Notes: generated from the sequence alone by a model not told the origin. DNA of 64,000 nucleotides from Caballeronia sp. SL2Y3 (GCF_022879575.1 NZ_CP084262.1:685982-749981); one strand, 5' to 3'; counted from the first letter of the stretch, positions 1-8,793 are shown. Numbers and translations are program-made.

Positions 1-1058
1 TGACGTGGGGCGTCGTCACGATCCTGCTCGCGTTCACCACGAACGCGACCATGTTCTACATCCTGCGGTTCTTGCTCGGCGCGTCCGAGGCGGGGCTGTA
101 TCCCGGCGTCATCTATTACCTCACGCTGTGGTTTCCGCAGCGGCATCGCGTGCGCATGCTCGGGTACTTCACGCTCGGCAGCAGCATCGGCAACATGGTC
201 GGCGCGCCGATCTGCGGCTACCTGCTCGACAAGGCGTGGTTCGGCCTGCAAGGCTGGCAGTTGGTCTTCATCGTGACGGGCGTGCCGTCGGTGCTGCTCA
301 CGGTGGTCGTGCTGTTGTGGCTCCCGGCATCGCCGAAGAAAGCGCGTTTTCTCTCCGACGGCGAAAAACACTGGCTCGACGCCACGCTCGAAACCGAACG
401 CCAACAGGCGAAAAAAGCCGAGACGAGCGACGCCAACGTCATGCGCGTGCTGACGGAACCGCGCGTGATCGGCATGGCGCTCTACTACATGATGCTGTCG
501 ATGTCCGTCTATGGCGTCAGCTACTGGCTGCCGACGCTTGTGAAGGGCTTCGGCGTGTCGAACACGATAAACGGCCTGCTCAACATCGTGCCGTGGCTCG
601 CGGCGACCGTCGTGCTGGCGTGGCTGCCCGCGAAGCTGCGCGCGGCGAACGGCTCCGACCGCCGCACGACCATGGCGATGCTCACTGCCGCGCTGCTCGG
701 CGTCGTCTTCTTCCTCGCGAGCGTGTTCCTGCCGACCAACACGCTGCGCTTCATCGCGCTTTGCCTCGGCGCGCCGTGCATGTATCTGCTGCTGCCGTGC
801 TTCTGGACGATTCCGCCGAAGTTCCTGACCGGCGCGCGCGCGGCGGCGGGCATCGCGGCGATCAATTCGCTCGGCAATGTCGGCGGGTTCATCGCGCAGA
901 ATCTGGTGCCGTGGGTGCGGCAGACGAGCGGCAGCGTGAAGGCGCCGATGCTGATTCCGGCTGCGTGCCTGCTGATTTTCGCCGTCGTGACGATGCTGCT
1001 GATGCGGCGCGGGAACACGCGCGGCGACGCGGCCGTCGATGCGCCGGTAAAGGCCTAA
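1..1058 (+). CDS. MFS transporter, ACS (anion:cation symporter) family, 5' truncated by window edge
   Basis: The frame is open from base 3 to a TAA at 1056-1058, so the N-terminus lies outside the window. The visible part (about 350 residues) has the alternating hydrophobic segments of a major facilitator, beginning inside transmembrane helix 3 or 4 ('RFLLGASEAGLYPG', the family motif around helix 4 of tartrate/phthalate/hexuronate-type permeases). A central cytoplasmic loop rich in Lys/Glu ('SPKKARFLSDGEKHW') is typical of the ACS family between helices 6 and 7. The substrate is probably an organic or sugar acid anion; it cannot be fixed from sequence. A LacI-type regulator follows 45 bases downstream on the same strand and probably controls this gene. 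Confidence 0.9.
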   Translation, partial: TWGVVTILLAFTTNATMFYILRFLLGASEAGLYPGVIYYLTLWFPQRHRVRMLGYFTLGSSIGNMVGAPICGYLLDKAWFGLQGWQLVFIVTGVPSVLLTVVVLLWLPASPKKARFLSDGEKHWLDATLETERQQAKKAETSDANVMRVLTEPRVIGMALYYMMLSMSVYGVSYWLPTLVKGFGVSNTINGLLNIVPWLAATVVLAWLPAKLRAANGSDRRTTMAMLTAALLGVVFFLASVFLPTNTLRFIALCLGAPCMYLLLPCFWTIPPKFLTGARAAAGIAAINSLGNVGGFIAQNLVPWVRQTSGSVKAPMLIPAACLLIFAVVTMLLMRRGNTRGDAAVDAPVKA

Positions 1059-1103
1059 AATGGCGCGCTTCTTTCGATCCGCCTCCGACGCGCCAATCCA
1101 TGC

Positions 1104-2162
1104 ATGACCAAGCTCGCCGATATCTCTGATGAGGCCGCAAAGGCGGGCGCAGCGCCGCGCCGCACGCGCGGCACGCCGAAGGGCGTGCGCATCACGGACG
1201 TGGCGGCGTCCGCGGGCGTCTCGCCGATCACCGTCTCACGCGTGTTCAACGCGCCGGAGACGGTCGCGCCCGAGACGCTCGCCCGCGTGCGCCGCGCGGT
1301 GAGCGAACTCGGCTACGTGCCGAACCGGCTCGCGGGCGGTTTGTCGTCGGCGAAATCGCGGCTGATCGCGGCCATCGTGCCGACCGTCGCGCATTCGCTC
1401 TTCTCGGAAACGGTGCAGGTGTTCAGCGATACCATGTCGCGCGCCGGCTATCAGGTGCTGCTCGGCCTGTCGGGCTATAGCGACGAGAACGAAGATCAAC
1501 TGCTCGACGCCGTGCTGAGCCGCCGTCCGGAAGGCGTGTTGCTGACGGGCGTCGCGCATACGCCGACGCTGCGTGAACGGCTGCGCAAGATCGGCATTCC
1601 GATTGTCGAGACGTGGGACATGACCGACGACCCGATCGACATGCTCGTCGGCTTTTCGCACTATCGGATCGGCGCGGCGGTGGCGGAGCGCTTCGTCGCG
1701 CGGGGCGCGGCACATCCGGCGCTCGTCTGCGCGACGGATCAGCGGGCGCTCGCGCGGCGGCGCGGTTTCATCGACACGCTCGCTTTGCACGGCATGCGCG
1801 ACATCGCCGATGTGCTGATGCCGCCGCCTTCGTCGGTGGCGCTCGGGAAAGACGCGCTGCGGCGCATTCAGGAGTCGACGCCCGAGGTCGACGCGATATT
1901 CTGCAGTTCGGATCTGCTCGCGCTCGGCGTGGTCTCCGAGGCGCGGCGGCTCCGCCTCGACGTGCCCGCGCGGCTCGCCGTCTGCGGCTTCGGCGACCTC
2001 GACTTCGCCGCCGACACGACGCCCGCGCTCACCACGGTGCGCGTCGATGGCAAGCGCATCGGCGCGACCGCTGCGCGCTGCCTGATCGACCGGCTCGGCG
2101 GCGCCGCGCCGGTTGCGCCGGTCGATGTCGGCTTCGAGATCATCGAGCGCGAGACGCTCTGA
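1104..2162 (+). CDS. LacI/GntR-type (GntR of LacI family) transcriptional regulator
   Basis: A 352-residue protein with an N-terminal LacI helix-turn-helix ('ITDVAASAGVSPITVSRVFN', about residues 31-50) and the hinge-helix region ('GYVPNRLAGGL'), followed by a periplasmic-binding-protein-like effector domain ('AAIVPTVAHSLFSE' to the C-terminus). An extension of about 30 residues rich in Ala/Arg precedes the HTH. It resembles gluconate-type repressors (GntR of the LacI family), so a sugar acid is a reasonable effector; this is inference. It lies just after an ACS-family permease gene, the usual pairing for such regulators. It converges with nudC, with only 4 bases between the stop codons. Confidence 0.9.
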   Translation: MTKLADISDEAAKAGAAPRRTRGTPKGVRITDVAASAGVSPITVSRVFNAPETVAPETLARVRRAVSELGYVPNRLAGGLSSAKSRLIAAIVPTVAHSLFSETVQVFSDTMSRAGYQVLLGLSGYSDENEDQLLDAVLSRRPEGVLLTGVAHTPTLRERLRKIGIPIVETWDMTDDPIDMLVGFSHYRIGAAVAERFVARGAAHPALVCATDQRALARRRGFIDTLALHGMRDIADVLMPPPSSVALGKDALRRIQESTPEVDAIFCSSDLLALGVVSEARRLRLDVPARLAVCGFGDLDFAADTTPALTTVRVDGKRIGATAARCLIDRLGGAAPVAPVDVGFEIIERETL

Positions 2163-2166
2163 GGCT

Positions 2167-3096
2167 TCAGTCGCCTTCGACGAACGCCTTCAGCAAGTGA
2201 TGCGCGATGGCGAAAGCCTTCGGCGCGTTCAATCCCTGCGGATGCGTGCCGTCGAGCATCGCGCGGACTTCGTCGCGGCTGAACCAGCGGGCGTCTTCGA
2301 GTTCTTTTTCGTCGACGGTGATCTCCGTGCCCGTCGCGCGGGCGAAGCAGCCGATCATCAGCGACGACGGAAACGGCCACGGCTGCGACGCGAAGTACCG
2401 CACGTCGGCGCAGCGAATGCCGGCTTCCTCCAGCACTTCCCGATACACCGCGTGCTCGAACGTCTCGCCCGGCTCGATGAAGCCGGCGAGCGCGGAGTAC
2501 ATGCCGGTCGCGAATTGCGGCTGGCGGCCGAGCAGGCAGCGTTCGCCATCGGTGACGAGCATGATGACCACTGGATCGACGCGCGGAAAGTGCTGCGCGT
2601 CGCAGTGGCCGCAAATTCGCCGCCAGCCGGCGCCCGCGCTGTCCGTCGGATTGCCGCAGTTTGCGCAGAAGCGGTGCCGCCGATGCCAGTCGAGCATCGA
2701 CCGCGCCTCGCCGAGCGCGCTCACGAGCGGCGGCGCGACGAGCCCTTGCATGGCGACCGGGCGCAGTTCGATCGCTTCGACGGCAGCGCCCGGAAGCGCC
2801 TCGGCGGCGGCCTCGGCGGTCGTATCGATTGTGCAGGCGAAGACCGCGCGCCGGTCGGCGTCGCGCCCGAGCAGCACGGTTTGCAGCGGCGTGCCGAACT
2901 GCGCGGCTTCGTGCGCGGGAAAAAGCGGATCGTGGCCATCCGTGCGCTTGAACAGCGGCACGTTATTCACGAAAAGCAGAAAGCGCGTCGCGGCGTCGTC
3001 GTGGAGGCTCGCGAGAAACGCTTCGTCGTCGCGCTTCTCGGACATGCGGTCGAGCGGATCTTGCGTGAAACCGATGGCGTCTGGCGGCGTGGGCAT
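2167..3096 (-). CDS. nudC: NAD(+)/NADH diphosphatase (Nudix hydrolase NudC)
   Basis: A 309-residue protein. It has a central four-Cys zinc ribbon ('FCANCGNP' and 'ICGHCDA', about residues 144-170), then a full Nudix box with the pattern G-x5-E-x7-R-E-x2-E-E-x-G ('GFIEPGETFEHAVYREVLEE', continuing AGI). Just after it comes the NudC-specific 'SQPWPFPSSLM' motif that separates this subfamily from other Nudix enzymes. NudC hydrolyses NAD(H) to NMN(H) plus AMP and also removes NAD caps from RNA in other bacteria. The gene is monocistronic: convergent with the LacI gene and followed upstream by about 236 non-coding bases. Confidence 0.95.
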   Translation of the reverse strand: MPTPPDAIGFTQDPLDRMSEKRDDEAFLASLHDDAATRFLLFVNNVPLFKRTDGHDPLFPAHEAAQFGTPLQTVLLGRDADRRAVFACTIDTTAEAAAEALPGAAVEAIELRPVAMQGLVAPPLVSALGEARSMLDWHRRHRFCANCGNPTDSAGAGWRRICGHCDAQHFPRVDPVVIMLVTDGERCLLGRQPQFATGMYSALAGFIEPGETFEHAVYREVLEEAGIRCADVRYFASQPWPFPSSLMIGCFARATGTEITVDEKELEDARWFSRDEVRAMLDGTHPQGLNAPKAFAIAHHLLKAFVEGD

Positions 3097-3332
3097 GGTG
3101 TGTCCGAAGGTCGGCGGCGCGCGCCGGGGAAAGAGTCCGGGGAAGAGTCAAGCGAGCATCGTAGCGAAGTTGCCGCATCCTTGCTGACGGAGGCGCGGTC
3201 GTGGCGACGCGGCTTTCATCGCCGACAGAAACGTGCGATCAAACAGCGCGCGCCGTTTAGGAATCGTCCGCCGGCGCGCGCCGATGCGCGGCTTCTAGAG
3301 TTTCGGTCCCCCAATTCGGAAAGGAGACGCTC

Positions 3333-3674
3333 GTGGAGTCGAACGTGACGGTGTCGGTCAACGAGAACGGCCATGCGGTCATCACGCACGCAATGCCGCT
3401 GGTGGACTATTGCGTGAAGCGCGCGCAGACGCTGCGCGCGATGGTCGAAGTCGTAAGCAGCGCGCACGGCCATATGGACGGCGCGAGCGAGTGCTCGCCC
3501 GCGCTCGCGAAACCGCTGATGGAACTCATCCGCACGCAAGTCGAAGAACTCGCGCCGCTTTTCCGGGCGCTCGATCAACGCGCGTACGAGAAAGGGTTCG
3601 ACGACGGCAAGGACGTGAGCTACCCGAACAAGAAGGCACGCGAAGTCCCGAACGACGCTTCGCGGTCAGCGTGA
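3333..3674 (+). CDS. Hypothetical protein, 113 aa
   Basis: Not recognised. The GTG start at 3333 is preceded by a good ribosome-binding site (AAGGAG at 3321-3326), which supports a real gene. The product is soluble and mildly acidic, with a helical central part ('DYCVKRAQTLRAMVEVVSSA', 'LMELIRTQVEELAPLFRALD') and a charged C-terminus ending in a Lys/Arg-rich tail. There is no signal peptide or transmembrane segment. Its overall look resembles small alpha-helical DUF proteins common in Burkholderia and Pseudomonas, but no family can be assigned. It converges with the receiver-like gene at 3697-4221. Confidence 0.65.
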   Translation: MESNVTVSVNENGHAVITHAMPLVDYCVKRAQTLRAMVEVVSSAHGHMDGASECSPALAKPLMELIRTQVEELAPLFRALDQRAYEKGFDDGKDVSYPNKKAREVPNDASRSA

Positions 3675-3696
3675 GGCGTGAGTCACGCGAGCGAAG

Positions 3697-4221
3697 TCAC
3701 ATGCGGGCGGCGAGCGTCGTCGCGCTCACGCGGACTTCGCGATAGATCGTGTTCGGATCGAACGCCTGCGCGTTGCGGCGTTCGCTTTGGAGGCAAGACG
3801 CGATGCGCGGCGAGATCACCCCTTTCACGCCCGACAGCACGCGCTCACAGACGCGCCCGAGGTCTTTCAAGTCGTCGCGCGTACTCGCTGTGCCGTCTGC
3901 GCCCGCGCGCTGCATCGCGCGAATGGCGAGTGGATCGCTCTCGGTGGTGAACGCGACGAGCGGCGTGTGCGGCACGCATTCGCGGAGCTTGCGCAGAATG
4001 CCGAACCGGTCGGCCGCCGGGCGCGCTTGCGCACCGAGCGCGCAGCCCACGATCACCAGTTCGCCGTCCGCGCCGCGCAACTTCGACAGCAATTGCTCTT
4101 CGCCCGTCGCGCTCGCGACCACGCGATAACGCTCGCGCGTCTCGAACCACGTCTGTAGTCCGAGCACGATAACCGGCTGCTCGTCTGCGATCACGACTCT
4201 TATCTTGTCAGTGCGTAACAT
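3697..4221 (-). CDS. Degenerate NarL/RcsB-like receiver-domain protein lacking a DNA-binding domain
   Basis: The start chosen is the ATG at 4221 (MLRTDKIRVVIADEQ), preceded by AGGCAAGAA; an upstream in-frame extension to 4431 looks non-coding. The 174-residue product follows the RcsB/NarL receiver fold: acidic pocket 'IADEQPVIVLG' (D13, E14), the conserved 'VAFTT' strand and 'GADG'. However, the strand that should carry the phosphoacceptor Asp reads 'LVIVGCALG' (Gly at residue 59) and the conserved Lys ('GTAST') is also missing. The linker 'SPRIASCL' that normally precedes the LuxR-type HTH is present, but the protein ends about 35 residues later with no HTH; the DNA beyond encodes another gene. 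Probably a phosphorylation-independent regulator or a decaying one. Confidence 0.75.
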   Translation of the reverse strand: MLRTDKIRVVIADEQPVIVLGLQTWFETRERYRVVASATGEEQLLSKLRGADGELVIVGCALGAQARPAADRFGILRKLRECVPHTPLVAFTTESDPLAIRAMQRAGADGTASTRDDLKDLGRVCERVLSGVKGVISPRIASCLQSERRNAQAFDPNTIYREVRVSATTLAARM

Positions 4222-4468
4222 TTCTTGCCTCGACTCATTGATTGTTTCGTCATTTCCGGACGAGCGGTTCTCGTGACAGCTTCGCGGCGGAACCTCGCAC
4301 GGTAGCAAAGGCCCGGTCCGGCGACAATGCGGCGCGCGCCGACGCTGCATCGCACAACAAAATTTTCTCGTTCGGCTGCGCGAAGTTGTCGATTCGCCGC
4401 CACGTCGCTCGTCGTCCATGTAGCCGGCCATGCAGCGCGCCGTCCATTGGTTCCAGCGGAGTCTGCCG

Positions 4469-5128
4469 ATGAGTCTGATCCTTTATGCCCATCCTTTTTC
4501 ATCCTACTGTCAGAAGGCGCTGATTGCGCTCTATGAGAACGCGACGCCGTTTGCCTGGCGGCCGCTCACGCCCGACGCGCCGCAGTCCACGCGCGAACTC
4601 GCCGAGATATGGCCCATCAGAAAATTTCCGGTGCTGGTCGACGGCGGCAAGCCGGTGATCGAAGCGACGATCATCATCGAATATCTGGACGTGTTCTATC
4701 CCGGCCCCGTGCGCCTCATTCCGGACGATCCGCGCGCGGCGCTCGAAGTGCGCTGGATGGACCGCTTCTTCGACAATTACGTGGCCACACCGCAGCAGAA
4801 GATCGTGTTCGACTGCATGCGGGCCGAGAATGAACGCGATGCCCGCGGCGTCGCGGACGCCCGAGCGATGCTCGACACGTCCTACGCGTTTCTGGACCGC
4901 GTGATGGCGAACCGCGAATGGGCCGCGGGCGATGCCTTCAGCCTCGCCGACTGCGCCGCCGCGCCGTTCCTGTTCTACGCGGACTGGACGCACCGGATCG
5001 GCGACGCTTATCCGAATGTGATCGCGTATCGCAAGCGGCTGCTCGCGCGGCCGTCGTTCGCGCGGGCGGTCGACGAGGCGCGGCCGTATCGGCCGCTCTT
5101 TCCGCTCGGCGCGCCGGATCGCGATTGA
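4469..5128 (+). CDS. Glutathione S-transferase family protein
   Basis: A 219-residue cytosolic GST. The start at 4469 (MSLILYAHPFSSYCQK) places the thioredoxin-fold beta strand at the very N-terminus, as in the family; the upstream in-frame ATG at 4430 would add a non-homologous stretch. The N-domain holds the active-site region 'HPFSSYCQKALIAL' with Ser/Cys near residues 10-13, the cis-Pro segment 'KFPVLVDGGKPVIEATIIIE' (glutathione-binding E-(S/A)-x-I-I pattern), and an all-helical C-domain with 'FSLADCAAAPFLFYADW', the GST N-capping box region. The substrate is unknown. A DUF899 gene follows 25 bases downstream and may be co-transcribed. Confidence 0.9.
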   Translation: MSLILYAHPFSSYCQKALIALYENATPFAWRPLTPDAPQSTRELAEIWPIRKFPVLVDGGKPVIEATIIIEYLDVFYPGPVRLIPDDPRAALEVRWMDRFFDNYVATPQQKIVFDCMRAENERDARGVADARAMLDTSYAFLDRVMANREWAAGDAFSLADCAAAPFLFYADWTHRIGDAYPNVIAYRKRLLARPSFARAVDEARPYRPLFPLGAPDRD

Positions 5129-5153
5129 GCGAGTTCAACTCAGGAGAGCCAGC

Positions 5154-5864
5154 ATGACATCACCAACGACGACACGTGTTCCGGCCGCCGAGTTGGCGAA
5201 CCGCGCCAGCATGCGGTTTCCGAACGAAAGCGCCGAATACCGCCGGGCGCGCACCGCGTTGCTCGCGGAGGAAATCGAGTTGCGGCGGCACATCGAACGC
5301 GTCGCGCAGATGCGGCGCGCGCTGCCGCCCGGCGGCGAGGTCACGGGCGACTACCGCTTCGAAGGCGAGCACGGTGTCGTCGATATGGCCGGTCTTTTCG
5401 GCGACAAGCAAACGCTCGTGACGTACAGCTACATGTTCGGGCCGCAACGCGAGCGCCCGTGTCCGATGTGCACGTCGCTGCTCTCGGCGTGGGAAGGCGA
5501 AGCGCGCGATATCGAACAGCGCGTCGCGCTCGCGGTGATCGCGCGCTCGCCGCTGCCACGGCTTATTGCGTTCAAGCGGGAACGCGGCTGGCGCGACCTC
5601 AAGCTGTACTCCGATGTGAACGGCAATTTCAGCCGCGATTACCACGCCGTTTCGAAAGAGGGCGGCGACGAGCCCGCGCTCAACGTGTTCACGCGGCGCG
5701 ATGGCGTGATCCGCCATTTCTGGAGCGGCGAAATGGATTTCGCGACGGCCGATCCGGGCGAAGATCCGCGCGGCGCGCCGGACCCGATGCCGCTTTGGAC
5801 CGTGCTCGACATGACGCCGGAAGGACGCGGCACCGACTGGTATCCGAAGCTCGAATACGTCTGA
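5154..5864 (+). CDS. DUF899 thioredoxin-like family protein
   Basis: A 236-residue protein of the DUF899 family, recognised from the N-terminal 'ESAEYRRARTALLAEEIELR' and 'GDYRFEG' segments and the thioredoxin-like core 'TYSYMFGPQRERPCPMCTSL', which carries a CPMC (CxxC) pair that could be redox-active. The C-terminal 'YPKLEY' ending is also common in the family. The biochemical function of DUF899 proteins is not established. The start has an AGGAGAG ribosome-binding site just upstream. It lies directly downstream of a GST gene, which is compatible with a thiol-related detoxification pair (inference). Confidence 0.88.
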   Translation: MTSPTTTRVPAAELANRASMRFPNESAEYRRARTALLAEEIELRRHIERVAQMRRALPPGGEVTGDYRFEGEHGVVDMAGLFGDKQTLVTYSYMFGPQRERPCPMCTSLLSAWEGEARDIEQRVALAVIARSPLPRLIAFKRERGWRDLKLYSDVNGNFSRDYHAVSKEGGDEPALNVFTRRDGVIRHFWSGEMDFATADPGEDPRGAPDPMPLWTVLDMTPEGRGTDWYPKLEYV

Positions 5865-5988
5865 GGCACCTGCGGCGTATCTGTCAACTTGAGTCATATC
5901 TGCGCGACGCGAGTCAACTGCCGCAGCGACATTGCGTTATGGGCGAGCCGGTTCTGGGTGAACCGGCGTTACATGGAGAAGCTCGCTC

Positions 5989-6672
5989 ATGGTCGCAAAG
6001 GCCTGGATTCGCCGTTCGCGCGTGGCCGGTGTCGCATCGGTCGGCGCATGGATGCTGCTGAGCGGCTGCGCGGCACATCGGCCCGCGGTCGCAACGCCGC
6101 CGCCGCAGAAAAAACCGCAAGAGGAAAGCGCGCCCGCAGCGGCATCGGCGGGGGATGCGGTGATGGCGGCGGCGGCTGAGCCGTCCTCATCGCCGTCGTC
6201 ATCGCCTGAAACCGCGTTCGACGACGCATCGCCTGCGTTCCGGCAAGTCGGCGAGGCGTCGTACTACAGCCGCAAGTTTCAGGGCCGTCGCACGGCGAGC
6301 GGCGAGCGGTATGACATGCATGCGCTCACGGCGGCGCATCGCACGTTGCCGCTCGGCTCGTATGTGCGGGTGAGCAACCTGTCGAGAACGAAGTCGGTCG
6401 TCGTGCGAATCAACGATCGCGGGCCGTTCGTGAAGACGCGCGTGATCGATCTATCGTTCGCCGCCGCGAGCGTGCTCGGACTGCAACACGCCGGGCGCGC
6501 GCGCGTCGTCCTCGAACCGGTGACGCCAGTCGCGCTGGAACTCGCGCCGACGCACGCCGCTTCGGCTCACGCCGCTCAGACCCGGCAGCATCGCCACGCG
6601 AGAGCGGCCGTCAAGCCGGTGACGCTGCATATCTCGCATGTCCGGCATCGCGCGTCCGCGCACAAGCACTAG
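5989..6672 (+). CDS. rlpA: RlpA-like septal ring lipoprotein (double-psi beta-barrel)
   Basis: A 227-residue protein with a lipoprotein signal ('AWMLLSGCAAH', Cys at about residue 27), a Pro/Ser/Ala-rich spacer and a double-psi beta-barrel starting at 'GEASYYSRKFQGRRTASGER' with the RlpA signature 'DMHALTAAHRTLPLGSYVRV' and 'VRINDRGPFVKTRVIDLS'. RlpA proteins are septal lytic transglycosylases acting on naked glycan strands. The C-terminal SPOR domain of many RlpA proteins is absent; instead there is a His/Ala/Arg-rich tail. It is therefore a short RlpA, and septal targeting would need another route. A tandem 8-bp repeat starts just after the stop codon. Confidence 0.88.
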   Translation: MVAKAWIRRSRVAGVASVGAWMLLSGCAAHRPAVATPPPQKKPQEESAPAAASAGDAVMAAAAEPSSSPSSSPETAFDDASPAFRQVGEASYYSRKFQGRRTASGERYDMHALTAAHRTLPLGSYVRVSNLSRTKSVVVRINDRGPFVKTRVIDLSFAAASVLGLQHAGRARVVLEPVTPVALELAPTHAASAHAAQTRQHRHARAAVKPVTLHISHVRHRASAHKH

Positions 6673-6675
6673 CGG

Positions 6676-6707
6676 ACAAGCGCACAAGCGCACAAGCGCA
6701 CAAGCGC
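6676..6707. repeat. Tandem repeat, 4 x 8 bp (ACAAGCGC)
   Basis: Four exact head-to-tail copies of the octamer ACAAGCGC begin 4 bases after the rlpA stop codon; a degenerate copy lies in the last codons of rlpA. Such a repeat is prone to slipped-strand copy-number change, but here it is intergenic and would change only the spacing to the squalene synthase gene. Confidence 0.9.
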
Positions 6708-6794
6708 AGCGAATGCGCTAGCGAATCCGCACGGACGGATACAATGCGGCGGCGCGCACGGCCGCGCGCCTCGCCGAGTCATCCGATCCGACAC

Positions 6795-7856
6795 ATGAAC
6801 CCATCACCCCGCGCGTTTTTGCTTGGCCCGTTGCTGAAGCGCGTTTCCCGGTCTTTCTATCTGACGCTGCGCATTCTGCCGCCCGGCATGCGCGACCCCA
6901 TCGGACTCGCGTATCTGCTTGCACGGGCGGCCGATACCATCGCGGATACGTCGCTCGTTGCGCCGGAGCGGCGTCTCGCGTTGCTGCTGTCGCTGCGCGC
7001 GCAGGTCAACGGCGAGCCGGACGACGGCGCGCTCTCGCGCATCGAGGGCGAAGTGGCGGGACAGCAAGCGCAGCCCGACGAACGCACGCTGCTCGAATCG
7101 CTGGGCGCGGCGCTCGCGATCCTGCGCGAGACGAACGCCGCCGACCGCGCCGCCGTGCGCGATATCGTCACGACGCTGAGCACCGGCATGGAGTTCGATC
7201 TGCGCACGTTCCCCGACGAAACGTCCGGGCAAGTCATCGCCCTGCAACGCTTCGACGAACTCGACCGCTATACGTATCTCGTCGCGGGATGCGTCGGCGA
7301 GTTCTGGACGAAGATGACCTACGCGCACAGCCCGGCCAAGCTGAAGGCCGCGCCCGACGCCATGCTCGCGCGAGGCGTGCGCTTCGGCAAGGCGTTGCAG
7401 ATGACGAACGTGCTGCGCGATTGCGCGCGCGATCTGCGCATCGGCCGATGCTATCTGCCCGGCGACATGCTCGCGCGTCATGGCCTGACGCCGACGGATC
7501 TGCTCGACGTAGGCGCGTCGGCGCGTGCGCGGCCCGTGCTCGCGGACCTGCTGCGCACGACACTCGCGCTGTATCGCGACGCGCTCGACTACACCTTCGC
7601 CATTCCCGCGAGCGCCGTGCGGCTGCGGCTCGCGTGCCTGTGGCCGATCATGATCGGCCTGGAGACGCTCGTGCTGCTCGCGCGCAACGACGCGTGGCTC
7701 GACCCCGCGCGGGTCTCGAAGGTTCGCCGCAACGACGTCTATCGCATCATGGCTGCGTCGCTGCCGCTGGTGGCATCGGATCGATTACTGCGCGCGTGGG
7801 CGTCGCGTCGCATGGGCGCGATCGAAGCGGAACTCAACGCCGCAATTCCGCGATGA
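6795..7856 (+). CDS. Squalene/phytoene synthase family protein
   Basis: A 353-residue prenyl-head-to-head condensing enzyme. The start at 6795 (MNPSPRAFLLGPLL) is favoured over the upstream ATG at 6744. The first Asp-rich motif is 'RAADTIADT' (DxxxD, about residues 47-52) and the second is 'NVLRDCARDLRIGRCYLP' (NxxRDxxxD); 'VSRSFYLTLRILP' is the conserved N-terminal substrate-pocket motif. It would join two farnesyl or geranylgeranyl diphosphates. No hpnC/hpnE or shc genes are nearby, so it stands alone here, and whether it makes squalene for hopanoids or another product is open. Its 3' end overlaps the convergent LysR gene by 23 bases. Confidence 0.9.
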   Translation: MNPSPRAFLLGPLLKRVSRSFYLTLRILPPGMRDPIGLAYLLARAADTIADTSLVAPERRLALLLSLRAQVNGEPDDGALSRIEGEVAGQQAQPDERTLLESLGAALAILRETNAADRAAVRDIVTTLSTGMEFDLRTFPDETSGQVIALQRFDELDRYTYLVAGCVGEFWTKMTYAHSPAKLKAAPDAMLARGVRFGKALQMTNVLRDCARDLRIGRCYLPGDMLARHGLTPTDLLDVGASARARPVLADLLRTTLALYRDALDYTFAIPASAVRLRLACLWPIMIGLETLVLLARNDAWLDPARVSKVRRNDVYRIMAASLPLVASDRLLRAWASRRMGAIEAELNAAIPR

Positions 7857-8697
7857 TGCGCTCCGCCAGAAAATCGCACGGCGGACGCTTCGAGGCCGCG
7901 CTGCGCGCGAGCACCACTTCCAGCGCTGCGATTTCCGGCAGCCCGTGCGGCTGCCCGAGCAGCGTGAAACGCGACGGCACTGCGCATTTCGCAAGCGGCG
8001 CGACGGCGAGACCGGCTTCGACCATCGTCAAGAGTCCGAGCAGGCTAGGACTTTCGTAAGACGTGCGATAGCCGATGCGCGCCCGCTCCAGACTGCGAAT
8101 GGCGTTCTCGCGCGCGACGCTGCCCGGCAGAAACACCGCGATCGGCAGCGGCCGCTCGCGCCAGATTTCGTTGGCGCTCGGCGCGGCGGCCCAGACCATC
8201 GGCTCGTGCCGCAAAAATTCGCCCGTGATGCCCTTGATGCGCGTCGCGCAGACGAGATCGACCGCGCCGTCTTTGAGCATTGGCGCGAGCGCGGCGCTCG
8301 GCAGGCCGACCACCTGAATCTCGACCTTCGGATACGTCGCTGAGAACTTCTTGAGAATCGGCGGAAAGAGCGACGACGCGTAGTCGTCCGGTACGCCGAT
8401 CACCACGCGCCCGGTCACATCGGGCCGCACGACCGCCGCCCACGCTTCGTCGCGCAGCGCGATCATGCGGCGCGCGTAGGCGAGCAGCACTTCGCCGTCT
8501 TGCGTGGGCACCACGCTGCGCGGCTTGCGCACGAAGAGCGCCTTGCCGAGCGCGGTTTCGAGCGTCTTGATCTGCATGCTCACGGCCGACTGCGAGCGAT
8601 GCACCAATTCCGCCGCGCGGCTGATGTTTCCGGTGTCGGCGACGGCGACGATCATTGAGAGAACGTCGAGGTCGAGGGCTTTTACGTTCGTGGTCAA
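7834..8697 (-). CDS. LysR-family transcriptional regulator
   Basis: A 287-residue LTTR. The N-terminal winged HTH reads 'LSMIVAVADTGNISRAAELV' then 'HRSQSAVSMQIKTLE' (about residues 13-48), followed by the effector-binding domain beginning 'GRVVIGVPDDYASSLFPPIL'. It is transcribed divergently from the alpha/beta-hydrolase gene at 8794, with 96 bases between, the usual LTTR-target arrangement, so that hydrolase is its likely target. The shared intergenic DNA is AT-rich (CTATCAATATTATG near 8731), suitable for overlapping promoters. The effector is unknown. Confidence 0.92.
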   Translation of the reverse strand: MTTNVKALDLDVLSMIVAVADTGNISRAAELVHRSQSAVSMQIKTLETALGKALFVRKPRSVVPTQDGEVLLAYARRMIALRDEAWAAVVRPDVTGRVVIGVPDDYASSLFPPILKKFSATYPKVEIQVVGLPSAALAPMLKDGAVDLVCATRIKGITGEFLRHEPMVWAAAPSANEIWRERPLPIAVFLPGSVARENAIRSLERARIGYRTSYESPSLLGLLTMVEAGLAVAPLAKCAVPSRFTLLGQPHGLPEIAALEVVLARSAASKRPPCDFLAERIIAELRR

Positions 8698-8793
8698 GAG
8701 GGTGTGCCATCAGAAAAGCTGAACGATTCTATCAATATTATGCGATTTTCTTTTGCATCGGAGCGCGGCATAGTGCAGGAAAGGAGCGAACCG

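Noticed and set aside
6676..6707. Repeat block as a CRISPR array
   Set aside because: Eight-base units in direct tandem, no spacers and no cas genes.
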